DNA of 64,000 nucleotides from Aculops lycopersici (Eukaryota > Arthropoda > Arachnida > Trombidiformes > Eriophyidae), in contig WNKI01000002.1 of NCBI GenBank assembly GCA_015350385.1, positions 4,396,057-4,460,056 of the forward strand. The letters are read 5' to 3'. The translations under genes and the position numbers were made by a program. Below, in pieces: positions 48,701 through 60,879 of this stretch (position 1 is its first letter; each line of letters begins with the position of its first letter). Under the pieces are notes generated by a model, which ran no database searches, had not been told where the DNA came from, and saw only the letters and a program-made list of their open reading frames with translations.

Positions 48701-51700
48701 TTGATAGTGAGTCAAGTTAAAGACTATGGGTGAGCTAAAAGATGGTCACGAATCTCATTATTAGTACTAAACGATTTTTGACTCTCGACTTGGTGGTTGT
48801 TCGTTCACTGAGGAAAGGTGGACTTCAAGTCTCGCAGAAACTCGAATTGATTTTCCATTCCATCTTCTTGCTCAGAATTACCAGTTACCTATTGGTTGCT
48901 GCTCGTTTCGAAGGAACTCAAATGGTTAGCTCCTCGTACATCCTCCGCCAATTTGCACAGACGCAGACTACTAGAGAGACACAACAGCATCATGTGACCG
49001 TCAGGTTTGCTCCAAATGCGCGCGAGCCAGCATTCGATGCAAAGGATTCGCAGACTCGGCAAGAATCGACTTAGATGGCCGTTCTCAAATTTGAAGAGCT
49101 CCCTTGAGTACCCGCCGACGCCTCTCAAATGGTTGGCTCACGCTGAGCTCAATGAGCTCGAAAGTTGCTCTCCTTCTCTTCTTGTCTTGATCTCAAATTC
49201 AAATCTCTCCTCTTGAAGCATCTCCACTGCCAACATTTGCAAAGGTTACTAGTTGAAGTGACTGAGGTAAATGTTCAAATGGCCAATCAAATGGAGGAAA
49301 AATGCTCCGGCTTGTTTAGTAAGAATGAAATAGTAAATTGGACTAAATACTGCACCCAATGGCTAAATTTTACGTAACAACCTCGTCGCGACTGGCGACC
49401 GCATTGGCCAACCAACAAAATCTCAGATTTTGAGCGGAAACAAACTCGTCACACTCTCGTCGTCGCCATCATTCTTTTTTCCTTCCTCTTTATCGTATGC
49501 CAGTCAGTCAGTTTTCCTCTTACCATTCAAAGTTCCAAAACCATAACCATCACACAAGCAAGCGTCACCCTACGTTCTTTTTGTCGTGATTGATTGGCTC
49601 CTGACAGACGACTTAACTGGAGTGGTGGTTGATCACCATGGAAGTGGCATTAGAGGTGGAACAGTCAAGAGGAGAGAGAGAAAAGGAGACAGCGTAACCA
49701 CTAGGCCATTCAAGTGGCTCGTTAGCCACTCGACGCAGCGACTTCGTGGTCATCTTTGTCAGCCTCTCTATCTATTGCGCCTACTGCTTCGCTCGCTGGC
49801 TTGGTCGCTTTAGAGTTCAAGAGTTTGGTTTGTGAACCATATTGTGCCATTGGACGGGACTTCAAGTGGCCAAAGCTTCGAAAGTCTCAATGCCGCCCAT
49901 TTGCACCGGAATAGAATCTGAGACTCGTTTCCGGTGTGACGAGTCGGCGAGCGAAACTTCAGATTGAAATCTCAATCAGTGGAACTTTCTCTGAAGTTGG
50001 GCTCTTCAAAGTGGAACTCTCCACTTTGCTAGATTCTTTGGTTCGCTTTAAAGCGCCGATTTGTCACTGGGCGCCAAGATGATGATGATCATCATTACTA
50101 TTGCTATTATTATTATTACTGTTACGACCAGCCACTTGCAAGCGGCAGCGAGAATGCAACTTGCGACGGTGGCAGCAGCAGTCAAGTGGCAAGCGTGACC
50201 AGATTGATCTCGGACAGTGGGGCCGATTTTGTCGCCTCCTCCAAAGTCGACATTCTTGACTTTCACTCGAGTGGGCAACTGCAAAAGGTTCGAACGAAAG
50301 ATGGAACCAAGACTCAAATAGAATGATCAATCAAAAGAACAGATCTGTTTCTGTTTTGCTGTGGTGGGAACCACGAAGGACCAGCCACGTGAATGGTGCG
50401 ACTGACGCAACTGTAATAGACACAATCGAATTGATCGCTAGTTGATCGAATGGAAGTGAACTGAACAACTCAATCAACTATAACATAAGAATTGAGATTG
50501 GCATCCATCTCAGTCTAAGTTGGTGGCGTGGAGCGGAAGTCAGTGTAAGTTGCGGTTATCAACGGGACAGAAAGAGAGTGAGAGTAATCGCGAGGAAGTG
50601 GAATTATCACAGTTGATTGGGCAACTGGCCGCCGCAGAGTAACAAGACTCATCGCTGGTGCCGCTACCACCGAAACAATTTCACGAGGTCAATGGAGGTA
50701 GACACATACGCACCTGACAGGTTTTGTTGTGCAAGTGGCTGTTGATGCAATAGTAGCTTTGGTGTGGATGGTCACTTGAGTCTTTGGGGGAGACAATCGA
50801 TGGGCGTGGTCCTCTTTCCATACGAGCGCAAAGTGGCTGTGGAAAGTGGAAAGTAGAAACAAGCTGCCCCACGAGTTCGCACGCCAGTCACTGGGATGCG
50901 CAACGATAATTCGAGCAAACTTCAAATTAGTCTACAAAATAAGTGATGTTGTTATCATTACTATTGCTATTATTATTAGTATCGCCAATCATACTGTCCG
51001 CTCTGGTCGCCGTTGCATCATGTGGGAAAATTTGGCCCACTGGCCGCCGCAGTTGCAGTCGCATCGTTCGCTTGTCGTCAGATTCAACAGTGGAACAGCT
51101 CCAAAATGAGCGCCTACATTTGCAAAGAATTTTACGCTCTTGGTTGGCAGCCTTAATTAAACACCATTCACGTAACAAGCTAACGAAGTGAACGTCATCA
51201 CATAGACAGATAGACACATAGACACAACAAAAAGAATCGTGGATAAAATGGCCACTCTAAAGCGAGTAAATTGGAACACAAGCCGTCGGCTGGTCCACGT
51301 AGTCTACGTTAAAGCGACGGGAGCAAGTTTACAACTTTGATCTAAGTTGCTTATTACTCCGTGGCGTCGGCTTACTCTACGACCATCATCAAAATGGTCA
51401 GCCTGTAGGTTTGTCGGTCGGTCGGTCTATTTTAGTTAGTTTTGCTTCGGTTGGTTTGGTTGGAGTAGTACCAAAGTTTGAAAGGCAACTTTGCCTCAAC
51501 TACTTCCTGTTAGTTGTCGGCGCCCATCGAGTTGCACTTTTACTCTTCGCTTTTTGCTATCGACGTTGTCGCTTGTCGTTTAACAATAAATAAGTGCAGC
51601 TCATGTACAAACAAAACTTCTCCTAGAATCAGGGATAGAGAGAAAAAGACAACAGAGAGGAAAGAACATTAAACAATAATAGTAACGCCGATAACTCGAC

Positions 51701-52551
51701 ACACGACTGCGAAATGAATAGTGGCCCACCACTAGCGGCTTACATGTGGATAGAATGGAACCAGAGGACAAACTGAGCGCTAAAACTACATGTTATCTCA
51801 TTTTTCATCCATTACAAAACATTGGACATGGAAATTCTCACCCATACTCACTACGTGGCTAGTTGCGACTCGCAAGGGACACTAACAACATCGCAAGTTA
51901 GCGATGCTGTCGTCGTCGTCGTGTGGACATCGACATTAGTGGCAACAGCAATAGCGGCACCCCAACCACTTGATGGTCACTGCCGAGTGGTAACTTATAG
52001 ACTGGCCACCAGTGGAGCTAGCACATAACAGTCAATATCGATGAGCAAAATTCGAGTCGGGTGCGCTACTTTTTGCTTGGCTGACTGTCGGGCTGAACCC
52101 ACTGGCTGGAGTCTAAAATTTGTGCAATGATAAATTCAGGTTTCTTGCGCTCCATTGAGCTGGCAACTGAATGTCGGTGCAATCGTCTGTCGAAGCAGCA
52201 GCGGCGGCGGCAATAAAGTCGTCGCTAAGCATTTAATTTAGTGCCTAAGAGAATGGGAAACTTTTGCTCCTCGGCTAACTTGCAGTTAAGGTGTTTGCGC
52301 AACACGAGAGTTCGAGAGCAAACCGGAAGTCCGATTGTGCTGGAGTTGGAGGGTAGTTGAGTGGCACTAGCGGCGACATCAACTTGATTGGCTGTTGATC
52401 TCGATTTCAGTGGCCGCCACCAACAACAGCAGCAAAACACTCGCATGACTCACCTTTCGCGACTGCGGCCACCTCAGCTTGTTAAGAGCAACGAGATTTG
52501 CGCAAAGAATAGACGGTGCCATTTCACTCCAGTTCAGCGAATGGCCACTTG
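42705..52551. promoter_or_regulatory. Cluster of CAAGTGGC (NK2-homeodomain-like) sites in the intron
   Basis: Eleven copies of CAAGTGGC, in either orientation, lie at 42705, 44541, 45240, 45446, 45507, 49711, 49863, 50131, 50183, 50732 and 52544 (first base of each 8-mer). Six have a preceding T, giving TCAAGTGG, the consensus recognised by NK2-class homeodomains such as Nkx2-5, tinman and vnd. The inner CACTTG is also an E-box. Two copies share a 16-bp context (TGGCCACTTGAGGTTT). Whether they bind anything is inference. Confidence 0.4.
47872..47887. repeat. TACA microsatellite with small palindrome
   Basis: A run of CATA/TACA units ends in the 16-nt palindrome CATACATATATGTATG. Simple sequence inside intron 2. 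Confidence 0.6.
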
Positions 52552-53501
52552 AGGTTTGAGGTGCGCTACTGGCGCTTGCTACCACCTAACCAACACAAAC
52601 GGCACTCTAGTTCCATTAGCGCAGTGAGAGGACTCATGGTTCAAACCATTTGTGCGCCACTGGATAACGGCATCAATGGTCACTAGTGGCGCAACACACA
52701 AACTAAAAGGGAAACTCAAGTTTTCCTGTCGGTCTCCTCCTCTTAAACTTGACCGCAATTGTCCCTGTCGGCCGAGCGGCCAGATCAACTCGCAGCAATC
52801 GCATTGACTTACAGCAATACAGCTACCAGCCAACTGCCATTCAGCATTTGCCTAAAACCAATCGACTCTTTCGGTGGTTGCGATGCTGCCGCTGGTTCTG
52901 CTAAATGACGACCACAACGACAACCAATAGGTGAGCAAACGTGAATATGAGACCACTAGCCGAATGCTCTTTATCCCGCTGGAAATAGGAGCACAAACAT
53001 GGAGTCAAGTTTGCCACCACTGGCGGCATCAAGTAAATAGATTCGGATCAGTGGCGGCGAATTTGAGTCGATGGTGGCTGTTGTGGTTCTGGTGGCATTG
53101 GAGTTGGAGTTGGAGATGCGCTCTTTGCAAATGGTTATCATTGACGCTCACTCTGGTCAAGCAGACGAACGAGAGGCAAGGCAAGCAAGTGAGCAAACGC
53201 TTGCCCTTTTGTGCTTATGTAATTCACTTTGGACCCGTCGCTTGTTCATTCGCTCGAGCCAATTAAATTGATTATCATTTCGCTCCCGGTTGTCGGTTTG
53301 TTAGTTGGTTCGGTTTCAGTTGCAGCGCCAAGTGACCGCGCGAGGGAGTGCAGCGGCTGTTGTCAATATCGTAAGCAGCGCCGCCGGCGCCTCGATGACC
53401 ATTTGCTCGCAATGAGTTCGCTCGTCCCTTTAATCTAATGCGAGCCAACAATAAACTGGCCAACGATCGTCGTCATCGCGAACAATACTGTTGCTTCTCG
53501 A

Positions 53502-53525
53502 TGACGACGACGACGACGACGACGC
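53502..53525. repeat. (GAC)n triplet repeat
   Basis: About eight uninterrupted TGACGACGAC-type triplets in intron 2, followed by CGCGCGCA. Confidence 0.85.
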
Positions 53526-54283
53526 GCGCAGACATTAAACTAAAACTCGTCCGATTCCATTCAACTTTTAGCTGGTCGCACCAAATCCAACTCCATTCAG
53601 GAGGATTCTATACGTAAGCATAAATCAGTGCCCATGGGACCTATCGGTTTTTGCCGCGAATACCAAGCAAAAACAGCAGCAGCAGCAGCATTCTCATTTG
53701 CCTGATTGGGTAGGCTTGTTTGGTTAGAGGCAAACCCAAAAGTTGACTAGTTAGTTTGGTGCAGTGGCAACACGAAGAAGCGGAAGCGTTCGGTGGTTTT
53801 CCGAATTCGAACAGAATGATACCAGCGACGATGAATCTCGTTGGTTGGGCACGTAGAAATTGCGCTTATCGTGTTCTCTTCTCGCTTGATTGGCCATTGA
53901 AATTGATGTTCGATTCAAGTCGACTAAATACTAAAGGCTGGGAAAAACTTTGAAAGAAAGAGATTAGCCGATAGGTCGGTCGGCCAGCGAGAGATGCGAG
54001 TTGCCTGTTTGCTTCCACCGCCGAGGGGCCGGATGTTACGAAACGGAACAAGCGCCGGGATGTTTGTGGCCGCGGTTTCGGTGTTGGCGGGGGAGAGGAG
54101 CTTTTGCAAAAGCAGTATATTTCAATTTAAAATTTGGCAATAACTCAGACGATAGTCTCAATCTTTGGAACTATCGGCGTGTACATATATATATAGCATA
54201 CATAGTCAAAGTGTTGCAACCACGATATTGATTGGGATCTGCGAGGTTAAGTGGAAACGTTGGAAACAAAATGGCCAAGTCAC

Positions 54284-54317
54284 GTAGTTGATTGGCCGGC
54301 GCCGGCCAATCAACTAC
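54284..54317. repeat. Perfect 34-bp palindrome
   Basis: The left arm GTAGTTGATTGGCCGGC (54284-54300) is followed immediately by its exact reverse complement GCCGGCCAATCAACTAC (54301-54317), with no spacer. It lies in intron 2 of the Fas2-like gene. Each arm contains a CCAAT/ATTGG element. No terminal repeats of a transposon are evident around it. Confidence 0.9.
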
Positions 54318-56788
54318 TATTATGCAACGAAAGACGATCGATGAAATGTTGGCCTCGATTATGACGAAAAGTGAGAGAGAAGAAGAAGGAGAAAGTGAAT
54401 CTGCGCTCTCTCATCGTGGCGATGAAAACATCAGGAGGAGTTTTGGTAGTGTTTGTTTGTGTTCATGTCGAAAAGTCAACTTGAGTTGAGTTGAGATGGG
54501 GCCAGTTGAGTTTGTTTGCCTGCTTGCTCGGCCCATCAGGTCGAGTGAAGTCGAGTAAAATTGTAGTCGCTCCTCAGTTCTCGTCAATGTTAATGTTGAC
54601 ATGAGAAATTGAGCATTCGCTTTAGAACACGACGTCGGTGTCGAGTTGTAGTGGCGGTAGTGGCAGCGACCAAGACCACGACGAGTATATATCTTTAGCC
54701 CTCCGAAGCGGCGTGTATTAACACGACCAAAAAGGCGCCATTGAACACAGCAGCAAACAACAAACACTCGCCCATTTGATTTCCAAATGGTAAAGGACAA
54801 GCAATTTTGCCAATCAGAGGCCAACTGGCAGCACACTCATTTAATAATAATGCAACTGATCGGCCTCGAGAGACTTGGAAATCGAGAGCCAGGAGAAAGT
54901 TGAGAGGGAAAGCCGATGACGACGAGAAGGTCGACGGGGACCAAAACGAAGACAATGACTAAAGAGACTATCTGATGAGAGGCTATGAAGAGATTACCCA
55001 AATCTTGGTGGTGGCGAGTGTGTATGTGATTGGCGCTGTCGATGTTGTTGTTGCTGACGAAGAGCCGCTGTTGCTTTGCAGCGGTTGTTGTTGCTGTTGT
55101 TGTTGTGTAATGGCCCCAATAAAGCAAAAAGTGCAATCTGCGCACCAAACTAGCAGCGGCGCGTTGGTGTTGAATTTAAACAGACGGACTGGAGCCCAAG
55201 TGAATGTTTGCGCTCGATTGAACATGGCCGCTTTTTGTTCATCTCCATCGGCCACCAAGTTGCTGTTATTGTATATGAACTACGCAGGCAACTAACTTGG
55301 GCCACTGGACGGCGGCGGCGAGCCGTCAACTTTGTTGCTGACGCACAGGACACGCTGAGGCTCGAGCGGAAGATGAGAGTTTAAGTGAGTGGTAGCGTTG
55401 AATTACCAGTTGCATAAGTTGCGCAACTCCAATGGATTGACCATTCTGCACACGATAGGCGAAATTAGATTGACTGGGTGGACTCAAGCGGCCATTTGAG
55501 TCGCGCTCAATCTAAGTTGGCGGATATATAACAACATAATTTCAACTTTGTTTGCGTTTCAAACCAACAACAACAACACAAGCAACAACTTGAACCTAGC
55601 TACCAAAATCGCCAATTCGATCACTGGCGCCGCTTCTGTGGCACATCAACCATGAGCCCCAATCTTCAAACTGTTAACTCAGTATTGAGTTTTACAACGT
55701 CAACTGAGTCTGGTGATGTCAACCTAGTTGTTGCTGTTGCTGTTGCTGTTGTTGTAGTTGGTGGTGGTGGTGGTGAGACGAGACGTCGTCGCCGGCATTC
55801 AGAGCTAAGGCAACAATCACGCCATAATCGCCATTGTTGTCGCTACTGCTGAGTGGGTTCGCTCAAAGTGCGCGATTATCGACGAGATTTAGAGAAGCTG
55901 AGACGAGGAATGGAATTCGAGCAGCGGTTGCCGAGAGTGACGGCCAAACATCCGGTCCAAGAATCGCGTACGCTGGAAAGAAGACATAGGCACGCACAAT
56001 GGCATGTCTTTTTGGAGTTGTGTCATAACTCCTCGTCGTCATCCAAGTTGGAGGCGGCAACGGATACGCTTCTTGTGGTTGTGGCGCGCGTCACGCTTTG
56101 AACATTTCGATGGCTTCAACTCTCATCCATACCATCGTACTGTATTAGTGTGAACCACCACTCTTGTGGCATACAATCGGCCGACCAACTCGCAAATCCC
56201 CTTCTTCTTGAGGCTTCCGACTCTCGTAGGCGGTTTATGCTTTTGGTCGGTGCTACTGTTTTATGTCTCGGCCACCACCGCAACTACAACCGCAACCACA
56301 ACTGCTTTAACCGTGGAAAGTCTTTAGTGATGGTATTAAAATTTTAGTTGATTCCTCGTTATACTTGCGTGCAGCTTCTATGAAACCTAAGACCAGTGGC
56401 TTTGGTCGGAGGATAAAAGCAACAATGGTGACGGACTAGCGCTAAATTGGCAACCGCAACGACAGCTTTGAACAACTTGAACCCAATTTAGATCAGATCG
56501 GCAAAGTGGTAATAGTTGCACGGTAGCGGGGGCAATAGACAAGCAATAGAAAGACCAAGTGACTTTTGCAGCTGCATGTTATTAGTGGCAGTTTTCTAAT
56601 CGCGGGGTTCAGATAGAATCGTTCGTTGAAACTCAACTGAAGATTTAATAGAATATATAATAACGAGAGCGCGACGAGAGAGCTGCGCGATATGGACAAG
56701 CAACAATAACAACAATGTGTAATAACTCATTAGCTACACATTCGATGGGTTATCTCGAATAGTTGGCCATTTCCCCCTTCTCTCTATC

Positions 56789-56814
56789 TTTCTTTCTTTC
56801 TCTCTCTCTCTCTC
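56789..56814. repeat. (TTTC)n/(TC)n microsatellite
   Basis: TTTC units passing into TC units in intron 2, near exon 2. Confidence 0.8.
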
Positions 56815-56975
56815 AGCCGGTCGATTCACGCTTCGGGTTAAAAGATAGTTTGAGGCAAAGAAGAAAGACAACTAATTCATAGCAGAGAGTTTCAACGTAA
56901 ATTGTAGAGGCGGAATACGGGAGCTAAAAACTAGATCAGCCGGGACAAAAAGAAGAGACGATCAATTCTACTTAC

Positions 56976-57068
56976 CGTTCTTAATGTTGTTGTTATTTTG
57001 GCAAGTGATCACAAACTGCTCGCCGCTCCAGTAGAACTTTTCCTTTCCCTCGGGCTGTAACTTGATGG
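56976..57068 (-). CDS. Fas2: Fas2/NCAM-like protein, exon 2
   Basis: A 93-nt exon, entered after the acceptor ATCATCAG and left at AACG|GTAAGT, with phase 1 on both sides. It encodes the start of the first Ig domain: IKLQPEGKEKFYWSGEQFVI, then the first Ig cysteine (TCQNNNNIKN), joining directly to KIRWIGP in exon 3. The phase match at both ends and the completion of an Ig fold across a 14.4-kb gap make the exon convincing. Confidence 0.8.
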
Positions 57069-57820
57069 CTGATGATTTCAGTATGCATCAATCAGAGATG
57101 GCAAGTCCAAGTTTGACCATTCAAATGGACGAGGGAGGGAGTGGATAGAATGGGGCGCGAGTGGCGGCATCATCATTGCAGATTGCATCGGCGCGATTGT
57201 GGTCCCAAAATCATGGGAACAAGTTGAGTAGGTGGTATATTAGTGGGTAGGTGGGGGAAGCTTATTAATTAGTTATCACGTCGTGAGCAAGTTTTTGTTA
57301 GTGGTAGAGTCTCACAATATTTTGGTGGCAAATCGGACAGATCGCTCATTCATTCTTCGTTTTTTGCCTAACAACGTCTCGTGATGTAACGCTAGTAGCT
57401 CGCCATTTCATACATCAACCGAAAACATGGACTTTCGCTAATGTCAACCTCGCTCTTGTCCACGGTAGTTGCTGCTTAGGTTTACTTTTGCACTGCAAAC
57501 TTTGCAGCGGCCGCCGTCGCCGCAAACGTAAAACTAAGCATGTGGCTACTAAGCAAATAAACTCAATCTAGCAGACTCTTGATGTTTGCAAGCGAGCGAG
57601 TCTACACACATTCTAGTGCTTCAAGAACAAAACGACGACAAGTTTTCCCATGTAAACCGATGTCGTAATGGCCGACATCATCAATGAGAACAGAGAGATG
57701 ATCCGCAATAGCGATAAAATTACAACAAAGTCGCTTTGTGTGTATTTTCTCTTGCTTGAGCTCCGACTCTTACAACTCCAACAAATAAACAGCAATTAAA
57801 TCTCTTTACAATCAACTTAC
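57069..57820 (-). other. Intron 1 of the Fas2-like gene (752 nt)
   Basis: Bounded by the donor CAAG|GTAAGT at 57821/57820 and the acceptor ATCATCAG at 57069. No other content was recognised. Confidence 0.75.
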
Positions 57821-57968
57821 CTTGAGCCTGAAACACCGACGATGAAGATAAAAACATAATTGTACTACTTAACGCTAGTAGCACAACGAGCGTCAAGCTA
57901 GACATTGCCAATTTTGCCCTTGGAATTGGTCTTAGTTTGGTCTGTTTGGTGTTGGGCATTTGGGTCAT
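57821..57968 (-). CDS. Fas2: Fas2/NCAM-like protein, exon 1 (signal peptide)
   Basis: The frame encodes a hydrophobic leader (AMSSLTLVVLLALSSTIMFL, then SSSSVFQAQ) and ends in CAAG|GTAAGT, phase 1, matching exon 2. I chose the ATG at 57968 (MTQMPNTKQ), and the ATG at 57905 (MSSLTL) is also possible. The frame stays open upstream to 58511, but that part is Ser/Asn/Gln-rich and looks like 5' UTR. Confidence 0.7.
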
Positions 57969-59836
57969 AGTTGATTGGTGTTGCGATTTCTTTGGGGAAT
58001 TGTGACTTGTGATTGATTCTGATTTCAATAATGAACTAAAATTATTATTATTATTAATATAACTGCAGCAACGATTCGACCTTGAGGCTCGAGAAGTGAT
58101 CATCCGCTGCGCTTGGCGCCTGTTGGTCAATCTACCTCTAGCTTCTCGCTGAGTTGTTGTCTCAAGAGTTGGGTACGACATCGAAGATGCCGACGACAAG
58201 GACGACGAATCACACGAGATTGAGTTGGTTTGGTGGTGGTGGTGGCTAGATCCGGATGTTAGTATTAGGGGGACTCTAGTTTTTGGATGCAGCTGCATGT
58301 TTGTTTGTCTGTCTGTCTGTTTGTTTGTATTTGGGTTTCTATGTTCGCTATGGAAATCTTTCCTTATATTACTGCTTATTCTTCTTGGAAGATACTTGAA
58401 TGTTCTAAATTTCGATATTGGTATTAGGATTGAAACGTTGCTAGTTGAATCCAACATCAATGTATGGATTATTTTGATGTATATATTGATGAACCCGAAA
58501 TTACTACGCAACTTGAAGCCTTTTCTAAAGTTTGAGCGAGTTAGGCGCGCGCACTAAGGGGTATGGCGAAAAATTATTTTTGCCCCTGAAAATGTTCGTT
58601 AGATCTGTGTGTTTGCTGGACGACGAAGAATTGAAAGCGAGGAAAAAAGTTCGCTCTCGCTGGCCGCGCGCCTCTGGTCTTCTTCTCGCTCGCTGGCTAG
58701 TTGGTGCTAATGCTACCTCCGCTTCAGTCCACTCTTCGCGATCCACTTGGCGCAACGACTGCAATGGCGAATGCTGCCGCTTCTTCCACACACAACACGA
58801 CACAACACACACAAGCTTCGTTGGTTCACTTGTCGGCTGGCCACTGGCACCTGCGCAGAAACCAAAGAGTTGTGCTTGAGTATCGGGCGAGCGCTCAAGT
58901 TGACGCACAGAGAGCGCGAGTCGTTTCTCTATCTCTAGCCGGCAGCCGGCTTAATTCTGGTGGCTGGAGCAAGTCAGCACAAGATTGCACGCCTCCAATT
59001 ATAACTCTGTGTCTGTGCAACTTGGCCCCAATAACTACGTGCAACTCCACCGAGTCTTTGGGCTTGGGGTCTACGCACGCGCAACCTTGTGCACCGTGAG
59101 CTCGTGTTTATCTGGTGCGTGATATTGAGCGAGTGTCTTTGTCTGCCTGCCTGTCTCTCTCTCTCTCTCTCTCTTTACTGCTTTCTTTTTTCCACTGCCT
59201 TTTTATGCCACCGAGATCGGAGTTTTTGCAACTTGCGCCAATCGATCTCTCGATAGCCGCGTTAACCTTGTTATTATCGTTGTCTAATAGATTGCTGCTG
59301 CTGCTGTTATTACTGTATCAGCCTTAGGATGGCTAACTCTTGCTGCTGGAGTTGTAAAATTAGCTTAGAACAACAATGAAATCGCACTAAACGACACGAG
59401 GTCCACTAACCCAAATAAACTCGCTCGGCCGAACTTGCTAAGCTGGCCACTCTTTTCTATTCTATTCCTGCTCAATCAAACTCTGAGCGTATAGTATATG
59501 CTCAGGTCTTGCCATTTATTGCCACCTTCTCGCTAAGCACGCAAAAATTGCCTCTCAAACTCGAGCTGAATCTTGATGCAACTTGCTTAACCGGAACTGG
59601 GCGGCATCAATAGAGCTGATGTTTTCTCCTCGCTGTCAGCGAATTCGTCACCGTCGTTACCCTAAATACCTGTCAACGTTTCTATCGCTCTAACACTGAC
59701 TCTGTATGACTACGTGTCTGCCAGTCCTTCCGCTATTCCTGCTCTTCGTCAGCTCACACGCGTCAAACTCAAACTTTAGCCTGGTTAAACTTTGTCCAGC
59801 TGAACTCAAATGATGAAAGTATTCTGAGACGATCAC

Positions 59837-59862
59837 CTCTCTCTCTCTCTCTCTCTCTCTCT
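59837..59862. repeat. (CT)n microsatellite
   Basis: About 13 CT units. A second tract of about 11 units lies at 59153-59174. CT/GA tracts in arthropod promoters can bind GAGA-type factors, which is only a possibility here. Confidence 0.85.
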
Positions 59863-60821
59863 GCCTGTTCTCTTCTCTCTAGTGTCACTATTTGAATGCT
59901 ATGCAAACTGGGTTGCGAAAGTAAACCGACGGACCATCGAGCAAACTGATGACGATGACAACGAGGAGAGGGAGCACCATAAGCGGCTGCCGATATTGTG
60001 CCGCAAATGATCTCTCCAGTATCGAACGATTGCGCAAACGAGCAATCGGCAGCAAATGCGCAACTTCCGTCCCCCATTGAAAATTTTCACCAGTTTTATT
60101 CGAGAGAAACTTTGCGCGTTACGAGTGGTCTACTATTCCTACTACTTGGCCTTCCATGAGCACAAAATAAGCTGCCTCAAATTAGGCTATAACATGAGCC
60201 TGCTATGGAGCCATTAAAAAGTCCGTGGTTTCCACGAGTCAGGCGAGTTCTTTCGTCAAAAGACAGGAGGAATCATCCGGTTGCATAGAATTTACTTACA
60301 GCATGCATGCAGTTGGCATCTCTGTGCTGATGGCCGGTGACATGATGGACACAAGATTGATTGGCCCACAGGCGCCCCCCAACGTGTAAAATAAAAACTA
60401 ACTTTTGTTTACCTAATCTCTTATCTCGGGTGTCACTCTAAGTGAACGAAAAATCATTATTGTGTTGTGACTATGATTAGCATTAGCACTAAAAATAAAA
60501 GCGAACCAACTCGTCTGTTGCAAACCCAATTATCTCGTCCCCTGATTTTCGCTAAACTTGTCGCGTCTTCCATATCATAGGTCAGAATTTTTACCTTTGA
60601 CTAAACTTGCCTAATCTGGTCTGGTGCAAGGCGCACCAAGCCCAAGTGAGTAAAGGCCGACATTTTGTGAGATTGGCGCCGGTGCAATGGCGCGCCGATT
60701 GTTGCATCGCCCATCCCCCACTGTGGCCTCGCTGCCGCCGGCGCGCTGCGGTAACGACCTGCGCGCTTTAACGCGCTTTGCGAGCGGTCAGTTTAGCAGC
60801 CGGGCGCCGACTCTTGTTGTT

Positions 60822-60879
60822 TGTGTGCGCAAAACACCATTGCGGCCTGCACCAAACCGAATGGTGTTTTGCGCACACA
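60822..60879. repeat. Inverted repeat / hairpin, 20-bp perfect stem, 18-nt loop
   Basis: TGTGTGCGCAAAACACCATT (60822-60841) is followed by 18 nt and then its exact reverse complement (60860-60879). Allowing one bulge, pairing extends about 8-9 bp outward (TCTTGT with ACAAGA). It lies about 400 bp upstream of the Myt1 kinase ATG. A pre-microRNA, an RNA regulatory stem in a 5' leader or a transposon remnant are all possible. Confidence 0.6.

Larger units (their letters stand above)
42539..56975 (-). other. 14.4-kb intron 2 of the Fas2-like gene
   Basis: Flanked by a strong donor (AACG|GTAAGT, at 56976/56975) and the acceptor CACACAG (at 42539). Both junctions are phase 1. I found no recognisable coding sequence on either strand. 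Open frames such as 46053-46715 are leucine- or threonine-rich translations of simple repeats. The intron is notable for a repeated 8-mer CAAGTGGC, a perfect 34-bp palindrome (54284-54317), GAC and TACA microsatellites, and many TTG/CAA tracts. Large first-third introns in neural adhesion genes commonly carry enhancers. Confidence 0.75.

Noticed and set aside
58525..59099. Overlapping open frames on both strands between the Fas2-like gene and Myt1
   Set aside because: Three frames overlap in the same segment with Arg/Ser/Thr-rich content. At most one could be real and none shows a domain or signal peptide.
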